A DNA stretch of 64,000 nucleotides from Nocardioides sp. Root682 (lineage in GTDB: Bacteria > Actinomycetota > Actinomycetes > Propionibacteriales > Nocardioidaceae): positions 1,088,507 through 1,152,506 of the forward strand of contig NZ_LMHJ01000003.1 of assembly GCF_001427795.1 (NCBI RefSeq). The letters are read 5' to 3'. This document shows, piece after piece, positions 19,103 to 27,652 of this stretch. The first letter of the stretch is position 1; each line of letters begins with the position of its first letter. The notes beneath the pieces were generated by a model that worked only from the letters and a program-made list of their open reading frames with translations, was not told the DNA's origin and did no database searches. Both the position numbers and the translations under genes were made by a program.

Positions 19103-19545
19103 GGTCGGTCTTCCTCGACAAGGCCCAGCCGGCGACCTACCAGGCAGCCGTCGAGCTCTCCGGAGCGGTGGGCGCTGCGGCCGAGGCGGCCGGCGTCTCC
19201 CGGGTGCTGATCGAGCTGCTCAACATGCGCATCTCCCAGATCAACGGGTGCGCCTACTGCCTCGACCTCCACCACCGCATGGCGCTGGAGGCGGGAGAGT
19301 CGGAGCGCCGCCTCGCGGTGCTCGACGCGTGGGAGGAGACCAGCCTCTTCACCGAGCAGGAACGCGCGGCCCTGCACCTCGCGGAGTCGATCACGCGCCT
19401 GCCGGAGCCGGACGAGCGTCGCTACGCCGAGGACATGGCTCGCGCCGTCCTCGGCGACGCTGCCTATGCGGCGGTCGCGTGGGTGGCGATCACGATGAAC
19501 GCGTTCAACCGGATCTCGATCACCAGCCACCACCCGGTCAAGTAG
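19099..19545 (+). CDS. Carboxymuconolactone decarboxylase/AhpD-like protein
   Basis: This 148-residue protein carries the AhpD-type peroxidase motif CAYCLDLHHRM (CxxC followed by His). AhpD-like proteins reduce peroxides or peroxiredoxins through the cysteine pair. It is translationally coupled to the upstream GNAT and lies just downstream of katG, so an oxidative-stress role is plausible. A specific partner is not visible. Confidence 0.88.
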   Translation: MRSVFLDKAQPATYQAAVELSGAVGAAAEAAGVSRVLIELLNMRISQINGCAYCLDLHHRMALEAGESERRLAVLDAWEETSLFTEQERAALHLAESITRLPEPDERRYAEDMARAVLGDAAYAAVAWVAITMNAFNRISITSHHPVK

Positions 19546-19567
19546 GCCCGGTGAAGTAGGCCCGGTG
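19540..19567 (+). repeat. 14-bp tandem duplication at a convergent gene junction
   Basis: AAGTAGGCCCGGTG occurs twice in perfect tandem (19540-19553 and 19554-19567). The first copy includes the stop codon of the AhpD-like gene; the second abuts the SDR stop codon. It looks like a recent slippage duplication. Confidence 0.8.
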
Positions 19568-19568
19568 A

Positions 19569-20339
19569 TCAGGCGATGGTCATCCCGCCGTCGACGGCGA
19601 GCGTCTGGCCGGTGATGTAGCCGGCGGCGTCGGAGGCCAGGAAGACGGCCGTTGCCGCGAGCTCCCGAGGGTCGCCCTTGCGTCCGGCGGGGATCCGCGC
19701 CTGCTGGGACTCGAGGTAGCCGGGCGGGTAGCTGTCGGTCATCTCCGAGAGGAAGAAGCCCGGAGCGATCGCGTTCACGCGGATCCCCTTGCGCCCGGTC
19801 CACTGCTGCGCGAGGTCGCGGGTCAGCCCGATGATCGCGGCCTTGGAGGCGGCGTAGGCGGCCTGGGGGAGGCCCGCGGTGGTGAGCCCGAGGACCGAGG
19901 AGATGTTGATGATGCTCGAGCCCGGTCCCATCACGCGACCGCAGGCCTGGGCCATCCAGTAGCTGCCGTTGAGGTTGATGTCGATGACCTCGCGGAACTG
20001 CTCCGGCGTCTCGCGGGTGGCGGGTACGGCGGTGCCGACACCGGCGTTGTTGATGAGGATGTCGACGCGGCCGAACTCGGCCATCGCGGCGTCGACGAGG
20101 GCCTGGCACGACGCCGGGTCGGCGACGTCGGTCGCCACGCTCAGCGCGCGACGCCCGGCTGCCTCGACCAGGGCGGCGGTGTCGGCGAGGCGTTCGACGC
20201 GGCGGGCGCCGATCGCGACGTCGGCGCCGGCCTCGGCCAGTGCCTTCGCGAAGTCGACACCCAGGCCGGAGCTGGCGCCGGTGACGACGGCAACCTTGCC
20301 GTCGAGCCGGAACATCGAGGAGAGGTCGTTGACAGTCAT
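19569..20339 (-). CDS. Short-chain dehydrogenase/reductase
   Basis: The 256-residue SDR has the cofactor motif TGASSGLG near residue 20, the NNAG motif, a catalytic Ser in INISSV and YAASK as the catalytic Tyr-Lys pair. The C-terminal region DAAGYITGQTLAVDGG is typical of classical SDRs using NAD(P)H. ATG 20339 is the start; longer open frames upstream are spurious. Substrate unknown; it may oxidise alcohols or reduce ketones. Confidence 0.93.
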   Translation of the reverse strand: MTVNDLSSMFRLDGKVAVVTGASSGLGVDFAKALAEAGADVAIGARRVERLADTAALVEAAGRRALSVATDVADPASCQALVDAAMAEFGRVDILINNAGVGTAVPATRETPEQFREVIDINLNGSYWMAQACGRVMGPGSSIINISSVLGLTTAGLPQAAYAASKAAIIGLTRDLAQQWTGRKGIRVNAIAPGFFLSEMTDSYPPGYLESQQARIPAGRKGDPRELAATAVFLASDAAGYITGQTLAVDGGMTIA

Positions 20340-20399
20340 GCTGTCACGGTAGCGGCTGGCTCGGGCAGGGACCGGGCGTGGTCGCTGGCCGATCCGTCG

Positions 20400-20418
20400 G
20401 TAAGGTTCGCCTAACCAG
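20400..20418 (+). promoter_or_regulatory. IdeR/DtxR-type iron box upstream of ABC exporter
   Basis: AGGTTCGCCTAACC at 20403-20416 matches the core of the actinobacterial IdeR/DmdR consensus TTAGGTTAGGCTAACCTAA except at the three central bases. It ends about 20 bases before the ABC exporter GTG, so an iron-loaded regulator could block its expression. Confidence 0.55.
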
Positions 20419-20438
20419 TTGTCGAACCCGGGAGCACC

Positions 20439-22223
20439 GTGCAGTCCACCGCGCCAATCGATCGTCCGCTCCGCGCGTTGTGGAACCGCTACGACCGACT
20501 CCGTGGTCGGTTCCTCCTCGCTGTGCTGATGTCGACGATCAACAAGGTCGCCGACGTGATGCCCGAGCTGCTCATCGGAGCAGCGGTCGACGTCGTCGTA
20601 CGCGGGTCGGACTCGTTCGTCGGCGACCTCCTCGGCGTCGATTCGCGCTACGCGCAGCTCGCCTGGATCGCGGCCTTCAACGTGGTCGTGTGGGTGATCG
20701 AGTCGGCGTCTGAGTACGTCGCCAGCCTGCTCTGGCGCGGCCTCGCGCAGACCGTCGAGCACGAGCTGCGGGTCGACGCCTACGACCACGCCCAGCACCT
20801 GCACCTGGGCTGGCACGAGTCGCGGCCGCAGGGCACCACGCTCGCGACCCTCAACGACGACGTGAACCAGCTGGAGCGGTTCCTCGACGTCGGCTTCCCG
20901 GCGATCCTGCAGACCTTCCTCAACATCGTGCTCGTCGGTGCGGTGTTCGCGATCGCGTCGTGGTCGTTGCTGCTCTACGCGTTCCTCCCGATCCCGGTCA
21001 TCGTGCTGGGTTCGCTGCTGTTCCAGAAGCGCCTCGAGCCGCTCTACGACCGGGTGCGTGCGGCTGTCGCGGACCTGTCGGGTGCGTTGAGCGCCAACCT
21101 CGGCGGCATCGCCACGATCAAGGCCTTCACCGCCGAGGGTCGCGAGCGCGAGCGGATCGAGGGCGTCTCCGCGGCGTACCGCGACGCCAACGTGCGCGCG
21201 ATCCGGTCCTCGGCTGCCTTCGTGCCGCTGGTCCGGATGGCAATCCTCGCCGGCTTCACGTGCACCCTGCTCCTCGGCGGCTGGGCGACCCTCCGTGGGG
21301 ACCTGGAGATCGGGCTCTACTCCGTGCTGGTCTTCATGACGCAGCGCCTGCTCTGGCCGATGACCGACGTCGCGGAGGTGCTCGACCTCTACCAGCGCGG
21401 CCGTGCGTCGACGGCCCGCATCCTCGCGCTGCTCAACGAACCCGTGACGGTCCCGGCCGGGACCGCGACCCTCGCCGGGCCGGTCGCCGGCCGGGTCGAG
21501 CTGCGCGGCGTCCGGGCGGGGTACGCCGACGGGCCGGACGTCCTGCACGGCATCGACCTCGTCGTCCCTGCGGGCGAGACGCACGCCATCGTCGGTTCCA
21601 CCGGCGCCGGCAAGTCCACGCTGCTGCGCCTGGTGCTGCGCTTCGACGACGCGCGGGAGGGCCAGGTGCTCCTCGACGGTGCCGACGTGCGCGACCTCGA
21701 CTGGGACTCGCTGCGCGGCTCCATGGGGTACGTCGCCCAGGACGTCTATCTCTTCTCGGGCACCATCGGCGAGAACATCGCCTACGGCCGCCCGGGTGCG
21801 ACGCCGGCCGAGATCCGCGAAGCGGCCGACGCCGCTGCCGTCGCGGACTTCATCGAGGGGCTGGCCGCCGGCTACGACACCTGGGTGGGGGAGCGCGGCA
21901 TCACCCTGTCCGGCGGCCAGCGGCAACGGATCGCGCTGGCCCGCGCCCTGCTGCGGGATCCGGCGATCCTGGTGCTCGACGAGGCGACCAGCGCGGTGGA
22001 CAACGAGACCGAGGCGGCCATCCAGTCCTCGCTGCGCCGGGCCGCGGAGCGCTGCACCACGATCGTGGTCGCGCACCGGCTCTCGACCGTCCGGCACGCC
22101 CACCGGATCTGGGTCGTGGACGGCGGCCGGGTCGCTGAAGCGGGCACCCATGACGAGCTGGTCGCGCTCGGTGGCAGCTATGCCGCCCTGTGGCGGGTCC
22201 AGACCGGTGAGGCCGTGGCCTGA
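20439..22223 (+). CDS. ABC exporter, fused permease and ATPase
   Basis: This 594-residue half-transporter has an N-terminal six-helix exporter domain and a C-terminal ATPase with Walker A GSTGAGKST (about residue 385), signature LSGGQRQRIALARALL (about residue 490), Walker B ILVLDEATSAVD and the H-loop VVAHRLSTV. It works as a homodimer or with a partner. An IdeR-like box directly upstream suggests iron-repressed expression, as with siderophore or heme exporters. The start is GTG 20439. The substrate is not determined. Confidence 0.93.
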   Translation: MQSTAPIDRPLRALWNRYDRLRGRFLLAVLMSTINKVADVMPELLIGAAVDVVVRGSDSFVGDLLGVDSRYAQLAWIAAFNVVVWVIESASEYVASLLWRGLAQTVEHELRVDAYDHAQHLHLGWHESRPQGTTLATLNDDVNQLERFLDVGFPAILQTFLNIVLVGAVFAIASWSLLLYAFLPIPVIVLGSLLFQKRLEPLYDRVRAAVADLSGALSANLGGIATIKAFTAEGRERERIEGVSAAYRDANVRAIRSSAAFVPLVRMAILAGFTCTLLLGGWATLRGDLEIGLYSVLVFMTQRLLWPMTDVAEVLDLYQRGRASTARILALLNEPVTVPAGTATLAGPVAGRVELRGVRAGYADGPDVLHGIDLVVPAGETHAIVGSTGAGKSTLLRLVLRFDDAREGQVLLDGADVRDLDWDSLRGSMGYVAQDVYLFSGTIGENIAYGRPGATPAEIREAADAAAVADFIEGLAAGYDTWVGERGITLSGGQRQRIALARALLRDPAILVLDEATSAVDNETEAAIQSSLRRAAERCTTIVVAHRLSTVRHAHRIWVVDGGRVAEAGTHDELVALGGSYAALWRVQTGEAVA

Positions 22224-22241
22224 GCCACCCGCGCTGACGAC

Positions 22242-22247
22242 TATCCT
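22242..22247 (+). promoter_or_regulatory. -10 hexamer of a probable leaderless leuS transcript
   Basis: TATCCT lies 6 bases before the leuS GTG at 22254, close enough for transcription to start at the start codon. No Shine-Dalgarno sequence is visible, supporting a leaderless mRNA. No clear -35 was found. Confidence 0.4.
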
Positions 22248-22253
22248 TTGGCC

Positions 22254-24755
22254 GTGAGTGAAACGGTCGTGCCCTCCCCTGTGAGTCCAGAAGTCCACTA
22301 CGACGTCCATGCCGTCGAGGAGAAGTGGCTTCCGGTCTGGGAAGAGCTCGACCCCTTCCGCGCCGACGACGCAGCCGTCCTGTCCGGCGAGCGTGAGAAG
22401 CGCTACGCCCTGACGATGTTCCCGTACCCGAGCGGCGACCTGCACATGGGTCACGCCGAGGTGTTCGCGCTCCACGACGTGATCTCCCGCTACTGGCGGT
22501 TCCGCGGCTACGAGGTGCTCAACCCGATGGGCTGGGACTCCTTCGGGCTGCCCGCCGAGAACGCCGCGATCCGCAACGACGAGCACCCGGCGACGTACAC
22601 CTACGCCAACATCGAGACCCAGTTCGAGTCGATGAAGCGCTACGGCATCAGCTTCGACTGGTCCCGTCGGCTGCACACCTCGGACCCCGAGTACTACAAG
22701 TGGACCCAGTGGCTGTTCCTGAAGTTCCGTGAGCAGGGGCTGGCCTATCGCAAGAACAGCCCGGTCAACTGGTGCCCCAACGACCAGACCGTGCTCGCCA
22801 ACGAGCAGGTCCTGGCCGACGGCACCTGCGAGCGCTGCGGCGCCGAGGTCACCAAGCGTGAGCTGACGCAGTGGTACTTCAGGACGACGCAGTACGCCCA
22901 GGAGCTCCACGACTGCCTCGACGGGCTGCAGGACACCTGGATCGGCAAGGTCGTCAACGCCCAGTGCAACTGGATCGGCCGTTCCGAGGGTGCCCACGTC
23001 ACGTTCCCCGTGGTCGGCACCGGCCACGAGATCGACGTGTTCACGACCCGCCCCGACACGCTGTTCGGCGCGACCTTCATGGTGGTGGCTGCCGACGCGC
23101 CACTGGCCGCCACGCTGGTGACCGACGAGAACCGGGCGGCGTACGAGGCCTACCTCGACGGGATCCGCAAGGCTTCCGACATCGACCGCCTGGCCACCGA
23201 CCGCCCCAAGACCGGTGTCTTCCTCGGTGTCCACGCGGTCAACCCGGTTGACGGCCGGGAGCTCCCGGTGTGGGCCTCGGACTACGTGCTGGCCGACTAC
23301 GGCACCGGCGCGATCATGGCCGTGCCCGGCCAGGACCAGCGCGACTGGGACTTCGCGACGGCGTACGACCTGCCGATCATCCGCACGGTGCAGCCGCCCG
23401 AGGACTTCGAGGGCGACGCGTTCACCGGAACCGGTCCCGCGATCAACTCCGCCAACGACGAGATCTCGCTCGACGGCCTGGCGATCGCCGAGGCCAAGGC
23501 CGCGATCATCGACTGGCTCGAGGCCAAGGGCCGCGGCGAGCGGACCGTGAACTTCCGGCTGCGTGACTGGCTGCTGTCGCGCCAGCGCTACTGGGGCGCG
23601 CCGATCCCGATCATCCACTGCCCGGTCGACGGTGAGGTGCCGGTCCCCGAGGACCAGCTGCCCGTCGAGCTGCCCGAGCTGCGTGGCGCCGACCTGAAGC
23701 CGAAGGGCACCTCGCCGCTCGGCGCGGCCACCGACTGGGTCAACGTCAGCTGCCCGACCTGTGGCGGTCCCGCCCTGCGCGACACCGACACGATGGACAC
23801 GTTCGTCGACTCGTCCTGGTACTTCTTCCGCTACATCTCGGCCCACGACGCGACGCAGGCGTTCGACACGACGCTGGCCAACGCGTGGGGTCCGATCGAC
23901 CTCTACATCGGTGGCGACGAGCACGCCGTGCTGCACCTGCTCTACGCGCGCTTCTTCACCAAGGTGCTGCGCGACATCGGCCTGGTCGACTGGGACGAGC
24001 CGTTCTCCGCGTACCTCTCGCAGGGCAAGGTGATCAACGCCGGCCGCAAGATGAGCAAGTCGCTCGGCAACGGCATCAACCTCGGCGACCAGCTCAAGGA
24101 GTTCGGTGTCGACGCGATTCGGCTGACGCTGGTGTTCGCCAGCCCGCCCGAGGACAACATCGACTGGGCCGACGTCTCGCCGGCCGGTTCGGCCAAGTTC
24201 CTGCAGCGTGCCTGGCGCCTGTCGGGTGACGTGACCTCCGATCCCGGTGTCGACGTCAGCACCGGAGACGTCGCGCTGCGCAGGGTCACCCACAAGACCG
24301 TCAACGACGCGACCCACCTGCTGGAGTCCTACCGCTTCAACGTGGTCGTCGCCCGTGTGATGGAGCTGGTCAACGCCACCCGCAAGGCGATCGACTCGGG
24401 TTGTGGCCCGGCCGACCCGGCCGTGCGCGAAGCGACGGAGACCGTTGCGATCCTGCTGTCCCTGGTGGCGCCGTACACGGCCGAGGAGATGTGGGACCGG
24501 CTCGGCCACCAGCCGTCGGTCGCCCAGGTCTCGTGGCCCGTCGTCGACCCGGCGCTGCTCGTCGAGGACTCGGTCACCGCGGTCGTCCAGATCCAGGGCA
24601 AGGTCCGCGGTCGCCTGGAGGTCTCGCCGGACATCAGCGAGGCCGACCTCGAAGCCCTCGCGCTGGCGGACGAAGCGGTGATCAAGGCGATCGACGGCCG
24701 TGAGGTCCGCAAGGTCGTCGTCCGGGCGCCCAAGCTCGTCAACATCGTGGTGTGA
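22254..24755 (+). CDS. leuS: Leucyl-tRNA synthetase
   Basis: The 833-residue class Ia synthetase attaches leucine to tRNA-Leu. It has the HIGH-type motif in PYPSGDLHMGHAEV near residue 63, a zinc-site cysteine cluster (CERCG), an inserted editing domain with TTRPDTLFGATFMV, and KMSKS in GRKMSKSLGNG near residue 600. I chose GTG 22254 because it fits a leaderless start; TTG 22248 is possible. degV follows after 4 bases. Confidence 0.98.
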   Translation: MSETVVPSPVSPEVHYDVHAVEEKWLPVWEELDPFRADDAAVLSGEREKRYALTMFPYPSGDLHMGHAEVFALHDVISRYWRFRGYEVLNPMGWDSFGLPAENAAIRNDEHPATYTYANIETQFESMKRYGISFDWSRRLHTSDPEYYKWTQWLFLKFREQGLAYRKNSPVNWCPNDQTVLANEQVLADGTCERCGAEVTKRELTQWYFRTTQYAQELHDCLDGLQDTWIGKVVNAQCNWIGRSEGAHVTFPVVGTGHEIDVFTTRPDTLFGATFMVVAADAPLAATLVTDENRAAYEAYLDGIRKASDIDRLATDRPKTGVFLGVHAVNPVDGRELPVWASDYVLADYGTGAIMAVPGQDQRDWDFATAYDLPIIRTVQPPEDFEGDAFTGTGPAINSANDEISLDGLAIAEAKAAIIDWLEAKGRGERTVNFRLRDWLLSRQRYWGAPIPIIHCPVDGEVPVPEDQLPVELPELRGADLKPKGTSPLGAATDWVNVSCPTCGGPALRDTDTMDTFVDSSWYFFRYISAHDATQAFDTTLANAWGPIDLYIGGDEHAVLHLLYARFFTKVLRDIGLVDWDEPFSAYLSQGKVINAGRKMSKSLGNGINLGDQLKEFGVDAIRLTLVFASPPEDNIDWADVSPAGSAKFLQRAWRLSGDVTSDPGVDVSTGDVALRRVTHKTVNDATHLLESYRFNVVVARVMELVNATRKAIDSGCGPADPAVREATETVAILLSLVAPYTAEEMWDRLGHQPSVAQVSWPVVDPALLVEDSVTAVVQIQGKVRGRLEVSPDISEADLEALALADEAVIKAIDGREVRKVVVRAPKLVNIVV

Positions 24756-24759
24756 CCCG

Positions 24760-25632
24760 ATGGGCTCGTCCGTAGCAATCGTCACCGACTCGACGGCGCA
24801 CCTGCAGCCCGGCGCCGAGGAGGCCTGTGGGGTCACCGTCGTGCCCCTGCAGGTCGTCATCGATGACGAGGTGTACGACGAGGGGTCGCCCGAAGCGACG
24901 CCTGCGAAGGTGGCGACGGCGCTGCGTGAGAAGCGCGCCGTCAGCACCTCGCGGCCACCGCCGGCCGTGTTCTCGGACCTCTACGCGAAGCTGGCCGCCG
25001 ACGGCGCGACGGAGATCCTCTCCGTGCACCTCTCGGCGGAGGTCAGCGGCACCTTCGAGTCGGCCCTCGTCGCGGCACGGACGTCCCCGGTGCCGGTGAC
25101 CTGCATCGACACGCGCCAGGTCGGCATCGCCACCGGCTACGCCGTCGAGTCCGCGGCCGCCGTGGTTGCAGCCGGCGGCACCGTGACCGCGGCTGCGGAA
25201 GCAGCCCGCACGCGTGCGGCAGCGGCCACCTCGCTGTTCTACGTCGACACCCTCGAGTACCTGCGCCGCGGCGGCCGCGTCGGCGGCGCGGCCGCGGTCT
25301 TCGGTGGTGCCCTCGCGGTCAAGCCGCTGCTCGGCATCGTCGACGGCGTGATCGCGCCCCGTGCGAAGGTCCGGACGTCGGGCAAGGCGATCGCGCGACT
25401 GGAGTCGATGGCCGTGGAAGCTGCGGGCGACCACTTCGTCGAGCTGTGCGTCGCCCACCTCGAGGCCGAGGATCGCGCCGCGGCGCTCGCGGAGCGGCTG
25501 GCCGAGCGCCTCGGTGAGCAGCTGGTGCCGACCCGGGACGGACGCCGGGTGCGACGGATGGAGTTCGGCGGGGTGTTGGGCGCCCACGTGGGGCCCGGCA
25601 TGCTCGCCGTCTGCGTCGCCCCGCTCACCTGA
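24760..25632 (+). CDS. degV: DegV family fatty-acid-binding protein
   Basis: The 290-residue protein matches DegV: the N-terminal VAIVTDSTAHL motif, STSRPPPAVFSDLY in the middle, VHLSAEVSGTFESA, and the central LFYVDTLEYLRRGGRVGG signature. DegV/FakB proteins bind a fatty acid, and in some Gram-positives hand it to the kinase FakA. FakA is not present here. It follows leuS by 4 bases and is probably cotranscribed. Confidence 0.93.
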   Translation: MGSSVAIVTDSTAHLQPGAEEACGVTVVPLQVVIDDEVYDEGSPEATPAKVATALREKRAVSTSRPPPAVFSDLYAKLAADGATEILSVHLSAEVSGTFESALVAARTSPVPVTCIDTRQVGIATGYAVESAAAVVAAGGTVTAAAEAARTRAAAATSLFYVDTLEYLRRGGRVGGAAAVFGGALAVKPLLGIVDGVIAPRAKVRTSGKAIARLESMAVEAAGDHFVELCVAHLEAEDRAAALAERLAERLGEQLVPTRDGRRVRRMEFGGVLGAHVGPGMLAVCVAPLT

Positions 25633-25643
25633 CGGCCACCTTC

Positions 25644-25685
25644 TCTCCACAGGCGGTCGGTGGCTCCTGACTTCTCCACAGGCGG
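25644..25685. repeat. Paired TCTCCACAGGCGG motif upstream of comEA
   Basis: TCTCCACAGGCGG at 25644-25656 and TTCTCCACAGGCGG at 25672-25685 repeat with 29 bases between the CCACAGGC cores. The same pair with the same spacing occurs at 63703-63745. The element ends 47 bases before comEA. Its role is unknown; TTCTCCACA resembles a DnaA box with one mismatch. Confidence 0.6.
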
Positions 25686-25732
25686 CGACGTGACGCCCGT
25701 GGAGGTCGGCGAATCCTGCCTACCGTGCGGGC

Positions 25733-26590
25733 ATGCATCCTCGACTCGCGTTGATCGCCGACGGGCTGGCCGCTGACACGGAACCGTCCCCGCTGGTCGA
25801 GCCTGTCGAGACCTGGTGGGCCGACCACACGCGCGTGGCGGAGGTGGAGCCGCCTCCTCCTTCCCCTCCGGTGACGCCTCCTCCTGCGCTGCCGGTGCCG
25901 GGTCGGCACGCCGCACGCCGTCGGGTTCGGGTGATGTCCTTGGCTCGGCTGGCGCCGCGCGGGCTGCCGACGCTCGGCCCCGCACACGTCGCCGTGGTCG
26001 CTGTCCTGGTCGCGGTCGCACTGGCCGTCACGACGTGGTGGGTGGCCCGGGACCAGCCGGTGGGCGAGTCCGGTCCACCGGTGGCCGCGGGAGAGGCGGT
26101 GGAGCCGTTGCTCGCCGCCGGTTCCCCGACCGCGTCGCCAGGAGTGGCTGCGGGCACCGTCACGGTCGACGTTGCCGGCAAGGTACGACGTCCCGGCATC
26201 GTCGTGCTCGACAAGGGGGCGCGGGTGACCGATGCCCTGTCGGCGGCGGGCGGTGCCAAGCGGGGCGTCGACGTGTCGTCCCTCAACCTCGCCCGGGTGC
26301 TCGTCGACGGGGAGCAGATCGTGGTCGGGGCGGCACCCGGTGCCGCACCCGCTGCGGTGCCGAGCGGAGGAGGTGCGGCGGCGCCGGGAGCCGCCGGGCC
26401 GTTGGTCAACCTCAACCTCGCGAGCCAGGGCGAGCTGGAGGGGCTGCCCCAGGTCGGGCCGGTCACGGCCCAGGCGATCATCGCGTGGCGGGACCAGCGA
26501 GGCGGATTCACCAGCGTCGACGAGCTCCTCGAGGTCGACGGCATCGGGGAGAAGACCCTGGAGCGGCTCGCGCCGTTCGTCACGGTGTGA
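25733..26590 (+). CDS. comEA: ComEA-like DNA-binding/competence protein
   Basis: The 285-residue protein has a cytoplasmic proline-rich N-terminus, one transmembrane helix (AHVAVVAVLVAVALAVTTWW), an SLBB domain (VTVDVAGKVRRPGIVVL) and C-terminal helix-hairpin-helix repeats (VNLNLASQGELEGLPQVGP and DELLEVDGIGEKTLERL). ComEA binds incoming DNA outside the membrane and passes it to ComEC. comEC lies downstream, but an unrelated minus-strand gene separates them. Confidence 0.92.
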   Translation: MHPRLALIADGLAADTEPSPLVEPVETWWADHTRVAEVEPPPPSPPVTPPPALPVPGRHAARRRVRVMSLARLAPRGLPTLGPAHVAVVAVLVAVALAVTTWWVARDQPVGESGPPVAAGEAVEPLLAAGSPTASPGVAAGTVTVDVAGKVRRPGIVVLDKGARVTDALSAAGGAKRGVDVSSLNLARVLVDGEQIVVGAAPGAAPAAVPSGGGAAAPGAAGPLVNLNLASQGELEGLPQVGPVTAQAIIAWRDQRGGFTSVDELLEVDGIGEKTLERLAPFVTV

Positions 26591-26603
26591 GGGGGTGGCT
26601 CGC

Positions 26604-27638
26604 TCAGGTGGCGCCGAGCAGGGCCCGGTGCAGCACTGCGATCAGCTCGCCGCGCGTGATCATGCCGACCAGGCGTCCGTCGTCGTCGACGACCGGCACG
26701 TTCTTGTAGCCCTCCGAGGTCATCATCGGCACCAGATCGGCGACAGGGGTGCTCGCGGGGATCGTCGTGACGTCGTGGCGCATGATCGAGTCGACCGTCT
26801 CGAGCTCGACCAGGTCGCGGGTGAACAGGTCGATGATCGACAGCACCCCGATCACCCGTCGCTCGCTGTCGATGACCGGGAGCGTCTTGACCTGGCGCTG
26901 CACGATCAGCGCGCGAGCCCGGTAGATCGACTCGAACGGATGGGCCACCGCGACGTCGGTGTTCATGATCCGCGACACGGGGATCGATCCCAGCCGCCGG
27001 TCGAGCGCGTGGGTCTCGGCGTCGCGCACGATGGCGACGATGTCGGCGGGGAGCACGTCGAGGCGGTCGGCGAGGCGCTTCATCGCCTCCTCGACGTCGG
27101 GGGTGGTGATGCCGAGCTCGCTCGCGGCGGTCGCTGGCGCGGTCGCGGGCGGACGGTGGGGGTACCGGCGGCCGGTCAGGTTGTTGACCGCGACGGCGAT
27201 CACGAGCAGCGCGAGCGTGTTGACCGCCACCGGCGTGAGCACGAACAGGGGACCCTGGTCGTGGATCACCGGCGTCGCGGTCGCCGCGAGCAGGGCGCAC
27301 GCGCCGCCGGGCGGGTGCAGGCAGTTCAACAGCATCATCACGGCGATCGCCGCACCGACTCCGACCGCTGCGGCGAGCAGCACGTCGTCGACCAGCCAGT
27401 GTGCCGTCAGCCCGACCGCCGTCGAGATCAGGTTGCCGCCGACCACCGGCCACGGCTGGGCCAACGGGCTCGCCGGCACCGCGAACAGCAGCACCGCGCA
27501 GGCGCCCATCGGGGCCACGATGAACGGCAGCAGCTCCGGTCCGCCGGGCACCGCCCGCGCGGTGGCGCCGGCCACCGCGATGCCGAGCAGGGCACCGCCG
27601 GCACCACGGGCCAGTTCGGACGTCGAGTAGCGGCTCAC
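26604..27638 (-). CDS. HPP family membrane protein with CBS domain pair
   Basis: The 344-residue product has an N-terminal HPP domain of several helices with the signature LNCLHPPGGACALL, and a C-terminal pair of CBS domains (SIPVSRIMNTDVAVAHPFES and DSIMRHDVTTIPASTPVADL). HPP proteins are linked to nitrite transport in plastids and cyanobacteria; CBS pairs bind adenine nucleotides and gate transporters. It lies on the opposite strand between comEA and comEC, separating two genes that are usually adjacent. Confidence 0.88.
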   Translation of the reverse strand: MSRYSTSELARGAGGALLGIAVAGATARAVPGGPELLPFIVAPMGACAVLLFAVPASPLAQPWPVVGGNLISTAVGLTAHWLVDDVLLAAAVGVGAAIAVMMLLNCLHPPGGACALLAATATPVIHDQGPLFVLTPVAVNTLALLVIAVAVNNLTGRRYPHRPPATAPATAASELGITTPDVEEAMKRLADRLDVLPADIVAIVRDAETHALDRRLGSIPVSRIMNTDVAVAHPFESIYRARALIVQRQVKTLPVIDSERRVIGVLSIIDLFTRDLVELETVDSIMRHDVTTIPASTPVADLVPMMTSEGYKNVPVVDDDGRLVGMITRGELIAVLHRALLGAT

Positions 27639-27652
27639 CCGTGGAACCCTAG

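Noticed and set aside
19569..24947. A 1792-codon open frame on the minus strand over leuS, the ABC exporter and the SDR gene
   Set aside because: Only the 3' part (19569-20339) is a real SDR. The rest is antisense to leuS and the exporter, has low-complexity composition and exists because high-GC DNA lacks stop codons.
25672..25680. DnaA boxes marking an origin at the TTCTCCACA motifs
   Set aside because: The motif differs from TTATCCACA, only two copies are present, and none of the usual origin genes (dnaA, dnaN) is nearby.
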